Notes under the pieces: generated by a model | What the model was told of the DNA's origin: nothing | The model's input: only the letters and a program-made list of their open reading frames with translations | Databases searched by the model: none | Made by a program: the position numbers and the translations under genes | Shown here: piece by piece, positions 45,389 to 54,742 of the stretch | How positions within the stretch are numbered: the first letter of the stretch is position 1 | Layout: every line of letters starts with the position of its first letter | NCBI RefSeq assembly: GCF_001506165.1 | Contig: NZ_CP011427.1 | Location: 1,426,001 to 1,490,000, forward strand | Source: Pantoea vagans | Lineage (GTDB): Bacteria > Pseudomonadota > Gammaproteobacteria > Enterobacterales > Enterobacteriaceae | Length of the DNA: 64,000 nucleotides | Direction: 5' to 3'

Positions 45389-46256
45389 TGCCATTCTGCA
45401 AGTGGATAACCTGATGATGCGCTTCGGCGGCATTAAAGCGCTTAATGATGTCAGCCTGTCTGTGGCACGCGGTTCAGTCACCTCGCTGATTGGCCCCAAT
45501 GGTGCCGGTAAAACCACGGTGTTCAATTGCCTGACAGGATTTTATCGCGCCACGGGCGGGCGCATTATGCTCAATGCTAACCAGCGCAGCACTGACGTGA
45601 TTCAGGTGCTGGGGCAGAAAATCCACCCACAGGATTGGCTCAATCCTGCACGTCTGGGATCGCGAGTCTGGTACAAAATGTTCGGCGGAGCCCACTTGGT
45701 CAATCGCGCTGGGCTGGCGCGCACCTTTCAAAACATCCGTCTGTTCCGTGAAATGTCAGTGGTCGAGAACCTGCTGGTGGCCCAGCACATGCAGGTTAAC
45801 CGACAGCTTTTAGCGGGGGTACTGAATACGCGTGGTTACCGGGAAGCGGAAAACCGGGCACTGGATCGCGCCTTTTACTGGCTGGAAAACGTCGATTTAG
45901 TCTCCAGTGCGAATCGGCTGGCGGGGACGCTCTCTTATGGCCAACAGCGGCGATTAGAGATTGCACGCGCCATGTGCACGCGTCCCGAATTGATCTGCCT
46001 GGATGAACCCGCAGCAGGGCTGAACCCGGTTGAGACCGATGCACTGAGTCAAATCCTGCATCGCCTGCGTGCCGACCACCGTATTAGCGTGATGTTGATT
46101 GAACATGATATGCCGATGGTGATGCGTATTTCCGATCACATTGTGGTGTTGGATCATGGCGATGTGATTGCGCAGGGCACACCGCAGCAAATCCGCCACG
46201 ATCCCAAAGTGATTGCGGCTTATCTCGGTGCCGATGAGGAGAGCGAGCATGGCTGA
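45381..46256 (+). CDS. livG: LivG-type amino acid ABC ATPase
   Basis: 291 aa, somewhat long for LivG because of an insert at about residues 65-95 (HPQDWLNPARLGSRVWYKMFGGAH). Walker A GPNGAGKTTVFNCL, Q-loop GLARTFQNIRLFREMSVVENL, signature LSYGQQRRLEIARAM, Walker B LICLDEPAAGLNP, switch His IEHDMPMVM, then DHIVVLDHGDVIAQGTP. It overlaps livF by eight bases. Confidence 0.93.
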   Translation: MSDAILQVDNLMMRFGGIKALNDVSLSVARGSVTSLIGPNGAGKTTVFNCLTGFYRATGGRIMLNANQRSTDVIQVLGQKIHPQDWLNPARLGSRVWYKMFGGAHLVNRAGLARTFQNIRLFREMSVVENLLVAQHMQVNRQLLAGVLNTRGYREAENRALDRAFYWLENVDLVSSANRLAGTLSYGQQRRLEIARAMCTRPELICLDEPAAGLNPVETDALSQILHRLRADHRISVMLIEHDMPMVMRISDHIVVLDHGDVIAQGTPQQIRHDPKVIAAYLGADEESEHG

Positions 46257-46998
46257 GCCGATGCTGAGTTTTGAACAGGTGGATGTGTTTTACGGCCCCG
46301 TGCAGGCCCTCAAGCAGGTGTCATTGACCGTGAACCAGGGCGAAACCGTCGCCTTGATTGGCGCGAACGGTGCAGGCAAATCGACGCTGCTGATGTCGAT
46401 ATTTGGTCAACCGCGCATTGCCAGCGGTGAGATTCGCTTGCGCGGAGAATCGATTAGCCATCGTAGCACCCATTTTATCGCGGCCAGTGGTATTGCCCAG
46501 GCACCAGAAGGGCGGCGCATCTTCCCAGACATGACGGTGGAAGAGAATTTGCTGATGGGCACTATCGCCGTGGGTGAACGCCACGTCAAAGAGGACAAGG
46601 AGCGAATGTATCAACTGTTCCCACGCTTGCTGGAACGGCGCAAGCAGCGCGCAATGACGCTCTCTGGCGGTGAGCAACAGATGCTGGCAATTGCGCGGGC
46701 ATTGATGAGTCGCCCGAAGCTATTGTTACTGGATGAACCTAGCCTGGGCCTGGCACCGATCGTGGTGAAGCAGATCTTCAACATCCTGCGCGAATTGACT
46801 CAGCAAGGCATGACGTTATTTCTGGTGGAGCAGAATGCTCGTCATGCGCTGCAACTAGCTGACCGTGGCTATGTCATGGTCAACGGAGAAATTAAATTGA
46901 GCGGCAGTGGGGAAGAACTCCTAAATAACGATGAGGTGCGTAGCGCCTATCTCGGTGGTGCAGCGGATCCTGCGGTGGTGGCGACAAAAAGTTTGTAA
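46249..46998 (+). CDS. livF: LivF-type amino acid ABC ATPase
   Basis: 249 aa from the ATG at 46249 within the livG end. Walker [38 protein letters not shown], signature LSGGEQQMLAIARAL, Walker B LLLLDEPSLGLAP, LVEQNARHALQLADRGYVM are LivF hallmarks. It forms the ATPase pair with LivG. No terminator was recognised in the 120-bp gap before the MATE gene. Confidence 0.93.
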   Translation: MAEPMLSFEQVDVFYGPVQALKQVSLTVNQGETVALIGANGAGKSTLLMSIFGQPRIASGEIRLRGESISHRSTHFIAASGIAQAPEGRRIFPDMTVEENLLMGTIAVGERHVKEDKERMYQLFPRLLERRKQRAMTLSGGEQQMLAIARALMSRPKLLLLDEPSLGLAPIVVKQIFNILRELTQQGMTLFLVEQNARHALQLADRGYVMVNGEIKLSGSGEELLNNDEVRSAYLGGAADPAVVATKSL

Positions 46999-47118
46999 TA
47001 ATGATTAAATGGTGACGGGAAACACTTTGCATATTTCTCAGTGGCCTATCATCATTATTACTCTTCTTCTTCTCCAAAGTGATTTGGTACTCCCTTGCAA
47101 AATCCTGGCGTAGCAGTG

Positions 47119-48531
47119 ATGCGTGCGGTCAGAAATACGGCGTGGTATCCCAAACGTCGCTCTTATCGCACGCTGTTGTGGCGTGAAATCACCCCATTGG
47201 CCGTGCCCATCTTTATTGAAAACCTGTGCGTGATGCTGATGGGCGTCCTGAGTACTTTCCTGGTGAGTTGGCTGGGCAAGGAAGCGATGGCGGGCGTTGG
47301 CCTGGCTGACAGCTTCAATATGGTGATTATCTCTTTCTTTGCGGCGATTGATCTGGGTACCACGGTGGTGGTGGCCTTCAGCCTTGCCAAACGCAACGGC
47401 AAACGCGCCCGTGCGGCGACGCGCCAGTCGCTGGGATTAATGACGGTGCTGGCCTTTGTGCTGGTGATCGTGATTGAGTTCTGGGGGCATTTAATCATTG
47501 ATGGCATAGCCGGCAGCGCTGAACCCAAGGTGAAAGAGCTTGCGCTTAGCTATCTGCAAACCTCGGCGTGGAGCTATCCCGCAGCAGCGATTGCGTTGAT
47601 TGGCAGTGGCTCATTGCGCGGTGCAGGAAACACCAAAATTCCAATGCTTATCAATGGCGGCATGAATATCCTTAACATCGTGATCAGTAGTGTGCTGATT
47701 TACGGTGCCATGGGGTGGGAAGGCATGGGGTTTGTCGGGGCCGGGCTTGGGCTGACTATCTCCCGCTATATCGGTGCGGCTGCGGCCATTTATGTGCTGT
47801 ATCGCGGTATCACGCCTGCGCTCAGAATCAGCATCGCCAGCTATTTTCGTCGCTGGGATCGTAACATCCTGATGGAAGTGTTGGGGATCGGTGTACCCGC
47901 CAGTATTGAGTCTGTGCTGTTTAACGGCGGTAAATTGCTGACGCAGATTTTTGTTGCGGGTATGGGCACCAACGAAATTGCCGGTAACTTTATTGCCTTC
48001 TCCATCGCCACGTTAATCAATTTGCCCGGGAATGCCCTCGGTTCGGCATCCACCATTATTACCGGCAAGCGCCTGGGCAAAAACCAGGTGATGCAGGCAG
48101 AAAGACAAATCAAACACGTGTTCTGGCTGGCAATGATTGGCTTGTGCACGCTGGCCTTAATCACGGTGCCTTTGGCGGGCACGCTGGCGAAGTTCTATAC
48201 GCGCGATCCTGAAGTGATCGAGGTAACGAAACACCTCATCTGGCTGAACGCCGCCTTTATGCCTATCTGGACTGCCTCGTGGGTGTTGCCTGCTGGGCTG
48301 AAAGGCGCACGCGATGCGCGTTATACCATGTATGTGTCGATGTTTAGCATGTGGGGCGCACGTGTGGTTGCGGGGTATGTGCTGGGTATCATGTTTGGCA
48401 TGGGTGTGGTGGGCGTATGGCTCGGTATGTTCCTCGACTGGACTGTACGTGGCGTGTTCTTCTGGCTGCGCTTGACCAGCGGAAAATGGCTCAATAACTA
48501 TCATCGAATGCTGGCAAAGAGCAGGGGATAG
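47119..48531 (+). CDS. yeeO: MATE family exporter (YeeO-like)
   Basis: 470 aa from the ATG at 47119; TTG at 47095 would add eight residues, and neither has a strong ribosome site. Twelve membrane segments with two MatE repeats. The start of the core, WREITPLAVPIFIENLCVMLMGVLSTFLVSWLGKEAMAGVGLADSFNM, and ALGSASTIITGKRLG, SASWVLPAGLKGARDARY match E. coli YeeO, which exports flavins or dipeptides. In E. coli yeeO also lies near amn and the asn tRNA genes, supporting orthology. Followed by a strong hairpin. Confidence 0.9.
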   Translation: MRAVRNTAWYPKRRSYRTLLWREITPLAVPIFIENLCVMLMGVLSTFLVSWLGKEAMAGVGLADSFNMVIISFFAAIDLGTTVVVAFSLAKRNGKRARAATRQSLGLMTVLAFVLVIVIEFWGHLIIDGIAGSAEPKVKELALSYLQTSAWSYPAAAIALIGSGSLRGAGNTKIPMLINGGMNILNIVISSVLIYGAMGWEGMGFVGAGLGLTISRYIGAAAAIYVLYRGITPALRISIASYFRRWDRNILMEVLGIGVPASIESVLFNGGKLLTQIFVAGMGTNEIAGNFIAFSIATLINLPGNALGSASTIITGKRLGKNQVMQAERQIKHVFWLAMIGLCTLALITVPLAGTLAKFYTRDPEVIEVTKHLIWLNAAFMPIWTASWVLPAGLKGARDARYTMYVSMFSMWGARVVAGYVLGIMFGMGVVGVWLGMFLDWTVRGVFFWLRLTSGKWLNNYHRMLAKSRG

Positions 48532-48535
48532 GCGT

Positions 48536-48565
48536 GTGATGGCCGCTGCAGAGTGCGGCCATCAC
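48536..48565 (+). terminator. Hairpin after the MATE gene
   Basis: Perfect 11-bp stem GTGATGGCCGC/GCGGCCATCAC around TGCAGAGT, starting five bases after the stop. It has no U tract, so it may be an mRNA 3' stabiliser rather than an intrinsic terminator. Confidence 0.55.
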
Positions 48566-48665
48566 AATATGCATTAACTGGGATTCCATCGCATATCTAA
48601 TCGTTTTGGTTATCACGCGCTCTGCGCTTTACTGTCAGCGTCAACCATTACTGGAGAGCCTGACG

Positions 48666-48833
48666 ATGAAAACCATCCTGTCGCAGTGGTTCAACCGCTT
48701 AATTAACGCTGATGTTCAGCCGCACGAAGAACGCGAGTTCGACCTCAGCAATCATATTGATTTGCTGATCCCAGTCAGCCAATTGTATGGCATTGAATTC
48801 CATCCGTCGGTGTATCGCTACTATGAAAGATGA
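48666..48833 (+). CDS. Small hypothetical protein (55 aa)
   Basis: Starts at ATG 48666 after GGAGAGCC. Composition is ordinary: an N-terminal amphipathic part (MKTILSQWFNRLINADVQPHEER), then DLLIPVSQLYGIEFHPSVYRYYER. Family not recognised. A 22-codon frame (48823-48891, MKDERFLQVMRYSYWNELC...) overlaps its end in the +1 register and stops just before a terminator. So this may be one gene of about 75 codons with a frameshift, or two overlapping small genes. Confidence 0.5.
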   Translation: MKTILSQWFNRLINADVQPHEEREFDLSNHIDLLIPVSQLYGIEFHPSVYRYYER

Positions 48834-48892
48834 ACGCTTCCTTCAGGTGATGCGCTACAGCTACTGGAATGAACTCTGCACTGCCCAATAAA

Positions 48893-48922
48893 AAACCCGC
48901 TGCCATGTCCAGCGGGTTTTTT
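48893..48922 (+). terminator. Intrinsic terminator
   Basis: AAACCCGCTG-CCATGTC-CAGCGGGTTTTTT: ten-bp stem and a U tract. It ends the small-ORF transcript, supporting that region being expressed. Confidence 0.85.
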
Positions 48923-49050
48923 CTGTCCGCATTTTCCCTCTTGTTGAAAAAATTTCGTCTCACCCCGCCGTCTCATTCAACTGTATTGATTCTGTAATCT
49001 TAATGTAAAGAAATGTATTCCAAATCCTCACATTGCGTGTAAAGATAGAA

Positions 49051-49084
49051 ACCTAAATGATAACCATTGGCGTTATCATTTAGG
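49051..49084. promoter_or_regulatory. Fur box upstream of fiu
   Basis: GATAACCATTGGCGTTATC (49058-49076) matches 13 of 19 positions of the Fur consensus and is embedded in a perfect 14-bp inverted repeat, ACCTAAATGATAAC and GTTATCATTTAGGT, with a 7-bp centre. TTGCGT at about 49033 could be the -35. Iron repression of fiu is established in E. coli. The rest of the 332-bp gap before fiu holds only the terminator at 48893. Confidence 0.82.
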
Positions 49085-49165
49085 TGTTGCATGCCAAAAC
49101 GGCCTTTTAGCCTTGATGGGATGTGATAAGCGCGTCAATAACGATAAGAAATCTTCCCTTTTAAA

Positions 49166-51445
49166 ATGGATAAAAATCGCACTCTGCCGTTTGGCAGTTT
49201 CAATTCGCTGACCTTGTTCACGGGTCTCTGTATTGGTATTTCTCCTGCTGCCAGCCTGGCTGCTGACACCTCAACTAAAAAAACTGACGATACGTTAGTG
49301 GTGAACGCGCAGACTCCGTCGCTGTATGCGCCGAACGCCTCTGCTGACCCTAAATTTAGCCGCCCGCTGGTAGACACCACCCGTACCATGACGGTGATCA
49401 GCGATCAGGTGATTAAAGATCAAGGCGTGAATAATCTGACCGATGCGCTAAAAAACGTGCCAGGCGTGGGGGCGTTTTATGCCGGTGAAAACGGCAGCTC
49501 ATCAACGGGGGATGCCGTCTATATGCGCGGTATGGATACCTCGAACAGCATCTATGTTGACGGTATCCGTGATATTGGCAGCGTGACGCGTGACACCTTT
49601 AACACGCAGCAGGTTGAAGTGATCAAAGGACCATCCGGCACCGATTACGGTCGCAGTGCGCCATCCGGCTCGATCAACATGATCAGCAAACAGCCGCGTC
49701 TGGATACCGGCTTGGATGCCTCTGTCAGTGTCGGCAGCGCGTGGATGCGTCGTGGCACGCTTGATTACAATCAGGCAATTAACGATAACAGCGCTTTCCG
49801 TCTTAATTTGATGGGAGAGAAAACCCACGATGCGGCACGCGATAACGTGGAAAACGAGCGTTATGGCGTAGCGCCTTCACTGGCATTCGGTCTGGATACG
49901 TCAACGCGTCTGTATCTGAACTACCTGCATGTGCATCAAAACAATACGCCAGATGGCGGCATCCCGACGATTGGTTTGCCGGGTTACTCTTCGCCAACGG
50001 CAGCCACGGCGGCACTGAACAACTCTGGCAAAGTAGCGACCAGCAACTACTACGGGACCGATTCGGATTTCGACAAGTCGACGACCGATACGGGCACCAT
50101 CCGCTTTGAACATGACCTCAACGACAGCACCACCATTCGCAACACGACGCGCTGGTCGCGTGTTAAGCAGGAGTATCTGCTGACTGCGGTGATGGGCAGC
50201 ACCATTACCACGCCAAACCCTAACGATGTCAGCACCTGGACCTGGACGCGTAACGCGAACCTGAAAGATGTCAGTAACCGCATTCTCACCAACCAGACCA
50301 ATATCACCTCGAAGTTCTATACCGGCTCGGTGGGGCACGATATCAGCGCAGGCGTCGAGTTCACGCGTGAAAATCAAACCAACTACGGCGTGAATGCGAT
50401 CACTGCGCCTGCGGTGAATATCTATCACCCTATCAGCAGTATTTCGGTGGGTGGACTGGATCGTAACGGTGCAAATGCCAACGGCCAGACGGACACCACC
50501 GGCATTTATGCCTTCGATACCTTAGCCATTACCAAAAGCTTTGAGTTGAACGGCGGCATCCGCCTCGACAGTTATCACACCGAGTATGACAGTGCGACGG
50601 CTTGCGGTGGTACGGGACGCGGTGCGTTGGCTTGCCCAGCGGGTACAGCACCGGGTACACCTTTGACCACGGTGGACACCGCGAAGTCTGGCAATCTGGT
50701 GAACTGGAAAGCCGGTGCACTCTATCGCCTGACAGAGCAGGGCAATGTGTATGTTAACTATGCCATCTCGCAACAGCCTCCAGGCGGCAGCAGTTTTGCG
50801 TTGGCGGCTGGTGGCACGGGTAACAGTGCTAACCGCACCGACTTCAAACCACAGAAAGCCAAGTCAAGTGAAGTGGGCACCAAATGGCAGGTGCTGGATA
50901 AACGCCTGCTGCTGAATGCAGCGTTGTTCCGCACCGATATTGAAAACGAAGTGGATGCTAACGATGATGGCACCTACTCACAGACCGGCAAAAAGCGTGT
51001 CGAGGGCTATGAGTTATCAGCCACGGGTAACATCACGCCTGACTGGGAAGTGATTGCCGGTTACACCATGCAGCACGCCTCCGTGAAGGAGGGTGCAGCA
51101 GTGGCGCAAGACGGTTCGTCTTCGATTGCCTACACGCCTAAGCATGCGTTCACCTTGTGGACACAGTATCAAGCCACTGACGCGATTTCAGTTGGTGGAG
51201 GTGCACGTTATGTTGGCAGCTTGCGTCGTGGCAGTGATGGCGCAGTTGGCACGCCTGATCATACCGAAGGCTACTGGGTAGCAGATGCCAAGCTGGGATA
51301 TAAGGTGAATAACAACCTCGATCTGCAGTTCAACGTGTACAACATTTTCGATACCAACTACGTTGCTTCGATCAACAAGAGTGGCTACCGCTATCATCCG
51401 GGTGAACCACGTACATTCCTGTTGACGGCAAACGTCCACTTCTGA
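49166..51445 (+). CDS. fiu: Fiu, TonB-dependent catecholate siderophore receptor
   Basis: 759 aa (E. coli Fiu 760). Signal peptide to about residue 33; TonB box DDTLVVNAQ follows. Plug domain: TRTMTVISDQVIKDQGVNNLTDALKNVPGVGAFYAGENG and QVEVIKGPSGTDYGRSAPSGSINMISKQPR. 22-strand barrel ends YRYHPGEPRTFLLTANVHF with the terminal Phe needed for outer-membrane insertion. High similarity throughout to E. coli Fiu, which imports monomeric catecholate-iron. The start has no clear Shine-Dalgarno but aligns with Fiu. Fur-regulated; operon with ybiX. Confidence 0.97.
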   Translation: MDKNRTLPFGSFNSLTLFTGLCIGISPAASLAADTSTKKTDDTLVVNAQTPSLYAPNASADPKFSRPLVDTTRTMTVISDQVIKDQGVNNLTDALKNVPGVGAFYAGENGSSSTGDAVYMRGMDTSNSIYVDGIRDIGSVTRDTFNTQQVEVIKGPSGTDYGRSAPSGSINMISKQPRLDTGLDASVSVGSAWMRRGTLDYNQAINDNSAFRLNLMGEKTHDAARDNVENERYGVAPSLAFGLDTSTRLYLNYLHVHQNNTPDGGIPTIGLPGYSSPTAATAALNNSGKVATSNYYGTDSDFDKSTTDTGTIRFEHDLNDSTTIRNTTRWSRVKQEYLLTAVMGSTITTPNPNDVSTWTWTRNANLKDVSNRILTNQTNITSKFYTGSVGHDISAGVEFTRENQTNYGVNAITAPAVNIYHPISSISVGGLDRNGANANGQTDTTGIYAFDTLAITKSFELNGGIRLDSYHTEYDSATACGGTGRGALACPAGTAPGTPLTTVDTAKSGNLVNWKAGALYRLTEQGNVYVNYAISQQPPGGSSFALAAGGTGNSANRTDFKPQKAKSSEVGTKWQVLDKRLLLNAALFRTDIENEVDANDDGTYSQTGKKRVEGYELSATGNITPDWEVIAGYTMQHASVKEGAAVAQDGSSSIAYTPKHAFTLWTQYQATDAISVGGGARYVGSLRRGSDGAVGTPDHTEGYWVADAKLGYKVNNNLDLQFNVYNIFDTNYVASINKSGYRYHPGEPRTFLLTANVHF

Positions 51446-51455
51446 GTGTTAACGA

Positions 51456-51479
51456 GGGGCGTGCGCGCCCCATTTTATT
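51456..51479 (+). terminator. Hairpin between fiu and ybiX
   Basis: GGGGCG-TGCG-CGCCCC then ATTTTATTT, between the fiu stop and the ybiX start. It could reduce ybiX expression relative to fiu. Confidence 0.6.
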
Positions 51480-51494
51480 TGAGAGAACAACGCG

Positions 51495-52172
51495 ATGATG
51501 TATCACATTCCCGCCGTACTGGCACCGGAAGAGGTGGCGAAATTCAGTGAGCTGTTACAGCAGGCTGAGTGGATTGACGGACGTGCAACGGTCGGTAGTC
51601 AGGGTGCGACGGTCAAAAATAACCAGCAGATTGACACACGCACACCGCTTTACGATCAACTGCAAGCGGCGGTGATGCAGGCGCTGAACACCAACCCGCT
51701 GTTCTTTTCTGCCGCGTTACCGCGATCGATTTCGACACCCTTGTTTAACCGTTACGAGCAGGGGGAAACCTACGGTTTTCACGTTGATGGTGCGGTACGT
51801 CATAACGGCGCGGCGGGCTGGATGCGTACCGATCTTTCCGCCACGCTGTTTCTCAGCGAACCGGACAGCTATGACGGCGGCGAGTTGGTGATTGAAGATA
51901 CCTACGGCCAACACAAAGTGAAGCTGCCCGCCGGCCATCTGGTGCTCTATCCCTCCAGCAGCCTGCATTGTGTCACGCCTGTCACTCGCGGTGCTCGTGT
52001 GGCGTCATTTTTGTGGATTCAGTCGATGGTGCGTGATGATAAACAGCGCGCAATGCTGTTTGAGCTGGATCGTAATATCCAGAGCCTGAAAGTACGCCAC
52101 GGTGATAGCGAAGAGTTGCTGTCGCTGCTGAATATGTATCACAACCTGCTGCGTGGCTGGACGGAAGTGTAA
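51495..52172 (+). CDS. ybiX: YbiX/PiuC, PKHD-type Fe(II)/2-oxoglutarate hydroxylase
   Basis: 225 aa, same length as E. coli YbiX. Iron ligands in [11 protein letters not shown] (HxD) and [10 protein letters not shown] (His); 2-oxoglutarate Arg in [11 protein letters not shown]. It is always linked to fiu-like receptors and is presumed to process the catechol siderophore or its amide; the precise reaction is not known. Sits 50 bp after fiu. A terminator for the opposite-strand tRNA lies just downstream. Confidence 0.94.
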   Translation: MMYHIPAVLAPEEVAKFSELLQQAEWIDGRATVGSQGATVKNNQQIDTRTPLYDQLQAAVMQALNTNPLFFSAALPRSISTPLFNRYEQGETYGFHVDGAVRHNGAAGWMRTDLSATLFLSEPDSYDGGELVIEDTYGQHKVKLPAGHLVLYPSSSLHCVTPVTRGARVASFLWIQSMVRDDKQRAMLFELDRNIQSLKVRHGDSEELLSLLNMYHNLLRGWTEV

Positions 52173-52212
52173 TAGGGGGGAGAGGTGCTGGTGAGCGCCT
52201 TTCAAGGAAAGC

Positions 52213-52244
52213 AAAAAGCCCGCTCAGGTTTCCCTGAGCGGGCT
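52213..52244 (-). terminator. Intrinsic terminator of tRNA-Asn (possibly bidirectional)
   Basis: 12-bp stem AGCCCGCTCAGG/CCTGAGCGGGCT with a four-base loop. On the - strand it is followed by TTTTT, just after the tRNA; on the + strand it may also end ybiX. Confidence 0.88.
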
Positions 52245-52254
52245 TCTCTAAATA

Positions 52255-52330
52255 TGGCTCCTCTGACTGGACTCGAACCAGTGACATACGGATTAACAGT
52301 CCGCCGTTCTACCGACTGAACTACAGAGGA
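52255..52330 (-). tRNA. tRNA-Asn (anticodon GTT)
   Basis: 76 bases including an encoded CCA. Read on the - strand: acceptor TCCTCTG/CAGAGGA, D-arm GTTCAGTCGGTAGAAC, anticodon loop CTGTTAA, T-arm CTGGTTCGAGTCCAG. The neighbour mtfA is the same as at asnT of E. coli, a known island integration site, but no integrase or duplicated tRNA end is visible here. Confidence 0.97.
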
Positions 52331-52433
52331 ATCGTGTGAACGAGGCGCATATTAATGGCCCCCCCTTTATGTGTCAACAGCTAAAAACACATTTGTATTC
52401 AACTGGCTAGCAAAAGTACAAAGCGATCGCGAT

Positions 52434-53201
52434 TTAAGCAGATTCCACGGATAAACGGGCTATCGGGTCCTGACGATAAAATTGCTGTAAGTGCTGATAC
52501 ATGGCAGGGAATCGTTGTGCCAATAGATCGGGTGCACTAAAGAAGTACTCTGACAGCACGGCAAAGCATTCGGCAGCATCACTGGCGGCGTAGGGATCGA
52601 TAGTCGCCGCTTGCTCGCCTACCAGTTCCACCTCCGCTTCAATCTCTTCCATTGCTGCGAGCAAATCCTTTTCCCATTGCGCGACGTCTCGCAACGCAAT
52701 GGCCGGGATACCGCTGGTGTAGCCGCTACCGCGCGCATCTAACTTATGTGCCACTTCGTGGATCACCAGGTTGTAGCCTGACAGGTCGAAAGAGTCTTGA
52801 ATATCCAACGCATTCAACACCACAGGGCCTTGTGTCCAGCTCTGACCGGCATGTACAGCAGCAGCATGGTGCACCAGTCCACTGTCATCTTCCCAGTGAT
52901 CGTTGACGTTGAAAGGCTCGGGATAGATGAGGATTTCGTGAAAGCCATCGAGCCATTCAAGCCCGAGCTTCAACACTGGCAAGCAAAACAGCAACGCCAG
53001 GCGTGCCAGTTGCAGTTCATTGAGTTGTAGACCCTGCAGCAGGGAGATTTTCTTCTGTTGCAGGAAGCGCTGCGCCAGCGCAGTGAGAGTGGATTGTTCT
53101 GCTGCGGTCAGCAAAGAGAAAATAGGCTGCGCCAGCGCCTGCTGCCAAGGTAGCGCCGTCACTGTTGCATCAACCTGCGCATTCCATGGCCATTTAAACA
53201 T
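52434..53201 (-). CDS. mtfA: MtfA, Mlc titration factor / zinc aminopeptidase
   Basis: 255 aa from the ATG at 53201 (MFKWPWN aligns with MIKWPWK of E. coli; 265 aa there). Zinc motif [13 protein letters not shown], with the third ligand in [37 protein letters not shown] is also conserved. MtfA binds and inactivates the glucose repressor Mlc, raising ptsG expression, and is itself activated as a peptidase. The C-terminus is about ten residues shorter than E. coli. Synteny with tRNA-Asn is conserved. Confidence 0.95.
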   Translation of the reverse strand: MFKWPWNAQVDATVTALPWQQALAQPIFSLLTAAEQSTLTALAQRFLQQKKISLLQGLQLNELQLARLALLFCLPVLKLGLEWLDGFHEILIYPEPFNVNDHWEDDSGLVHHAAAVHAGQSWTQGPVVLNALDIQDSFDLSGYNLVIHEVAHKLDARGSGYTSGIPAIALRDVAQWEKDLLAAMEEIEAEVELVGEQAATIDPYAASDAAECFAVLSEYFFSAPDLLAQRFPAMYQHLQQFYRQDPIARLSVESA

Positions 53202-53344
53202 CGCGCGACTCACTCTGCAGGGCGGAAAGGTTTATCCTGGCGCGGCAAGACAAAAATTACCAGCGCGGAATCAAAGCCGGATATTCAATCAGTTGCTACA
53301 GAAATTGTCTGTGATTGGCGTGGCAAAGCCGGGAGAAAATAAAA

Positions 53345-53412
53345 AGGTGCGCACCATTGCGCACCTTACAAAAAACCGCATTCATTCTTGTAGGATCACC
53401 CTTCATGGCGAC
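53345..53412. repeat. Composite palindromic repeat, degenerate copy
   Basis: AAGGTGCGCA-CCAT-TGCGCACCTT (53345-53368) followed by GTAGGATCACCCTTCATGGCGACC-like right unit (53390-53412). It is the fourth copy of the family in the window, in the 272-bp gap between mtfA and the ASCH gene; nothing else was recognised there. Confidence 0.8.
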
Positions 53413-53473
53413 CGTCAGGCGCTCAACTGACAAGCATTACGCTCTATGCAGCGACCTTGTCATGATGAAGTGA

Positions 53474-54151
53474 TTAGTCTTTCTCCAGACGCTGGAATTC
53501 GATTACCCACACCCAAGGGTTCACTTCCCAACTGGTGGCACCGTACTGCTTTTGCCACGCTTTGCGGTAGGCCTCTTTGGGGGATTCCGCATTCATATTC
53601 ATAGTGAAGAAGTTATTCAGGAAGTGCGTATCGGTCTGCACGCCCTCGGCCATGATGTCATCTTCACTGATGTCCTGAATTTTCTCGGCACGCACAGACG
53701 TGATCGCCAGGCTAATTCGACTGGCCCAGCGTGGCATATGGATCGCGGTCTGCCAACCAAACTGTTCAGCGTCCTGAAGATCTTCATCCAACTGACCGAG
53801 TTCGTTGCTGTCCGCTCGATACTGGCAAAAAGCAGGTGTGCGGAAGGGCAGGGGATCGCGTTCGTATTCTGGCAGTTGCTCCTCTGGCACGATCGGGCCG
53901 CGCCACGTTTCACGCACCCACAAACGATCGCCTACCTGCCCATACGGACAGTGAGAGCTGATATCCGACATCGACATCAGCTTATAGCCGTGAAGATGGT
54001 TAGCGCTGACGTCGAATGCATGTACGCCTTCGTGATGATCCTGACCCGGGCCAAAAGCCTGAGTTTTCATGATGCGCCGGGTTTGCGTTTGCTGGCCAAC
54101 AAGCAGGGCGCGGACCCGCTGTTCGGAAAAAAGAATCGGCCGTTCTTTCAT
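53474..54151 (-). CDS. ASCH-domain protein, phage-type
   Basis: 225 aa from the ATG at 54151 (TGAGG eight bases upstream). The N-terminus KERPILFSEQRVRALLVGQQTQTRRIMK is the hallmark of a phage-associated ASCH family. DRLWVRETWRG and the final WEVNPWVWVIEFQRLE complete the fold. ASCH domains are RNA-binding PUA relatives; the phage members have no established function. It stands alone between a repeat and an AT-rich 591-bp gap, with no other phage gene, so it may be a relic of transfer. Confidence 0.85.
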   Translation of the reverse strand: MKERPILFSEQRVRALLVGQQTQTRRIMKTQAFGPGQDHHEGVHAFDVSANHLHGYKLMSMSDISSHCPYGQVGDRLWVRETWRGPIVPEEQLPEYERDPLPFRTPAFCQYRADSNELGQLDEDLQDAEQFGWQTAIHMPRWASRISLAITSVRAEKIQDISEDDIMAEGVQTDTHFLNNFFTMNMNAESPKEAYRKAWQKQYGATSWEVNPWVWVIEFQRLEKD

Positions 54152-54742
54152 TACGTACCTCATGTAGTGTCACTAACCCGGAGAACTTCGACGAAACATC
54201 CGCATCCGCAGATGTGAGAATCAGCATAATGGGTTTGAATCGATTTGCTTAATAATTTGTCGCCTTAGTATCAGGCTTTTCCTGCATATTCCGGTTTTAA
54301 AAATGGCTCATAAGCAAAATGCGTGCTAATAGCAGCACGTCAGGCCATGCTGAGCGGGAAATATCCCTTATACAGTACGTTATAACGGCCACGATGGGAA
54401 TCTTTTCGGATTTAGTCGTGGGTGATTATCGCCTTTACTCAGAGTTAATCAGCACGTTTAACTGGAATATCTCAGCAATGTGAAAATTGTTGATGGTCAA
54501 AATAGATTACTCATGTTTAACAGAGTTGATTAACTAAAACGACGCTAAGGAAATGCTTAAAACGTGATCTGTGCTGGGAAACGCGCATTAACAGCGCTAT
54601 AACAAGATCGGAGTCTCATTTTTTACGCTTTGCACATCCAGGAAGGATGTAAAAAAAGTGTCACGACCAGACCGCTATGATGTTACCAGGAGCAGCACCC
54701 TGATTGAGCGGTGCTTTTATAACAGCAATAAGGAGAAGCACG
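54152..54742. other. 591-bp AT-rich gap between the ASCH gene and yedJ
   Basis: No ORF is supportable. Visible elements: ACATCC-AGGAA-GGATGT hairpin near 54635-54651 followed by A7, and AGCACC-CTGATTGAGC-GGTGCTTTTA (about 54693-54718), a terminator-like stem just before the yedJ ribosome site. A small RNA ending at that stem is possible but not shown. Confidence 0.4.

Noticed and set aside
52255..53473. Genomic island integrated at tRNA-Asn
   Set aside because: tRNA is intact, mtfA follows directly, no integrase and no duplicated tRNA 3' end seen.
53474..54151. Prophage remnant
   Set aside because: Only one phage-associated gene; no structural, integrase or lysis genes around it.
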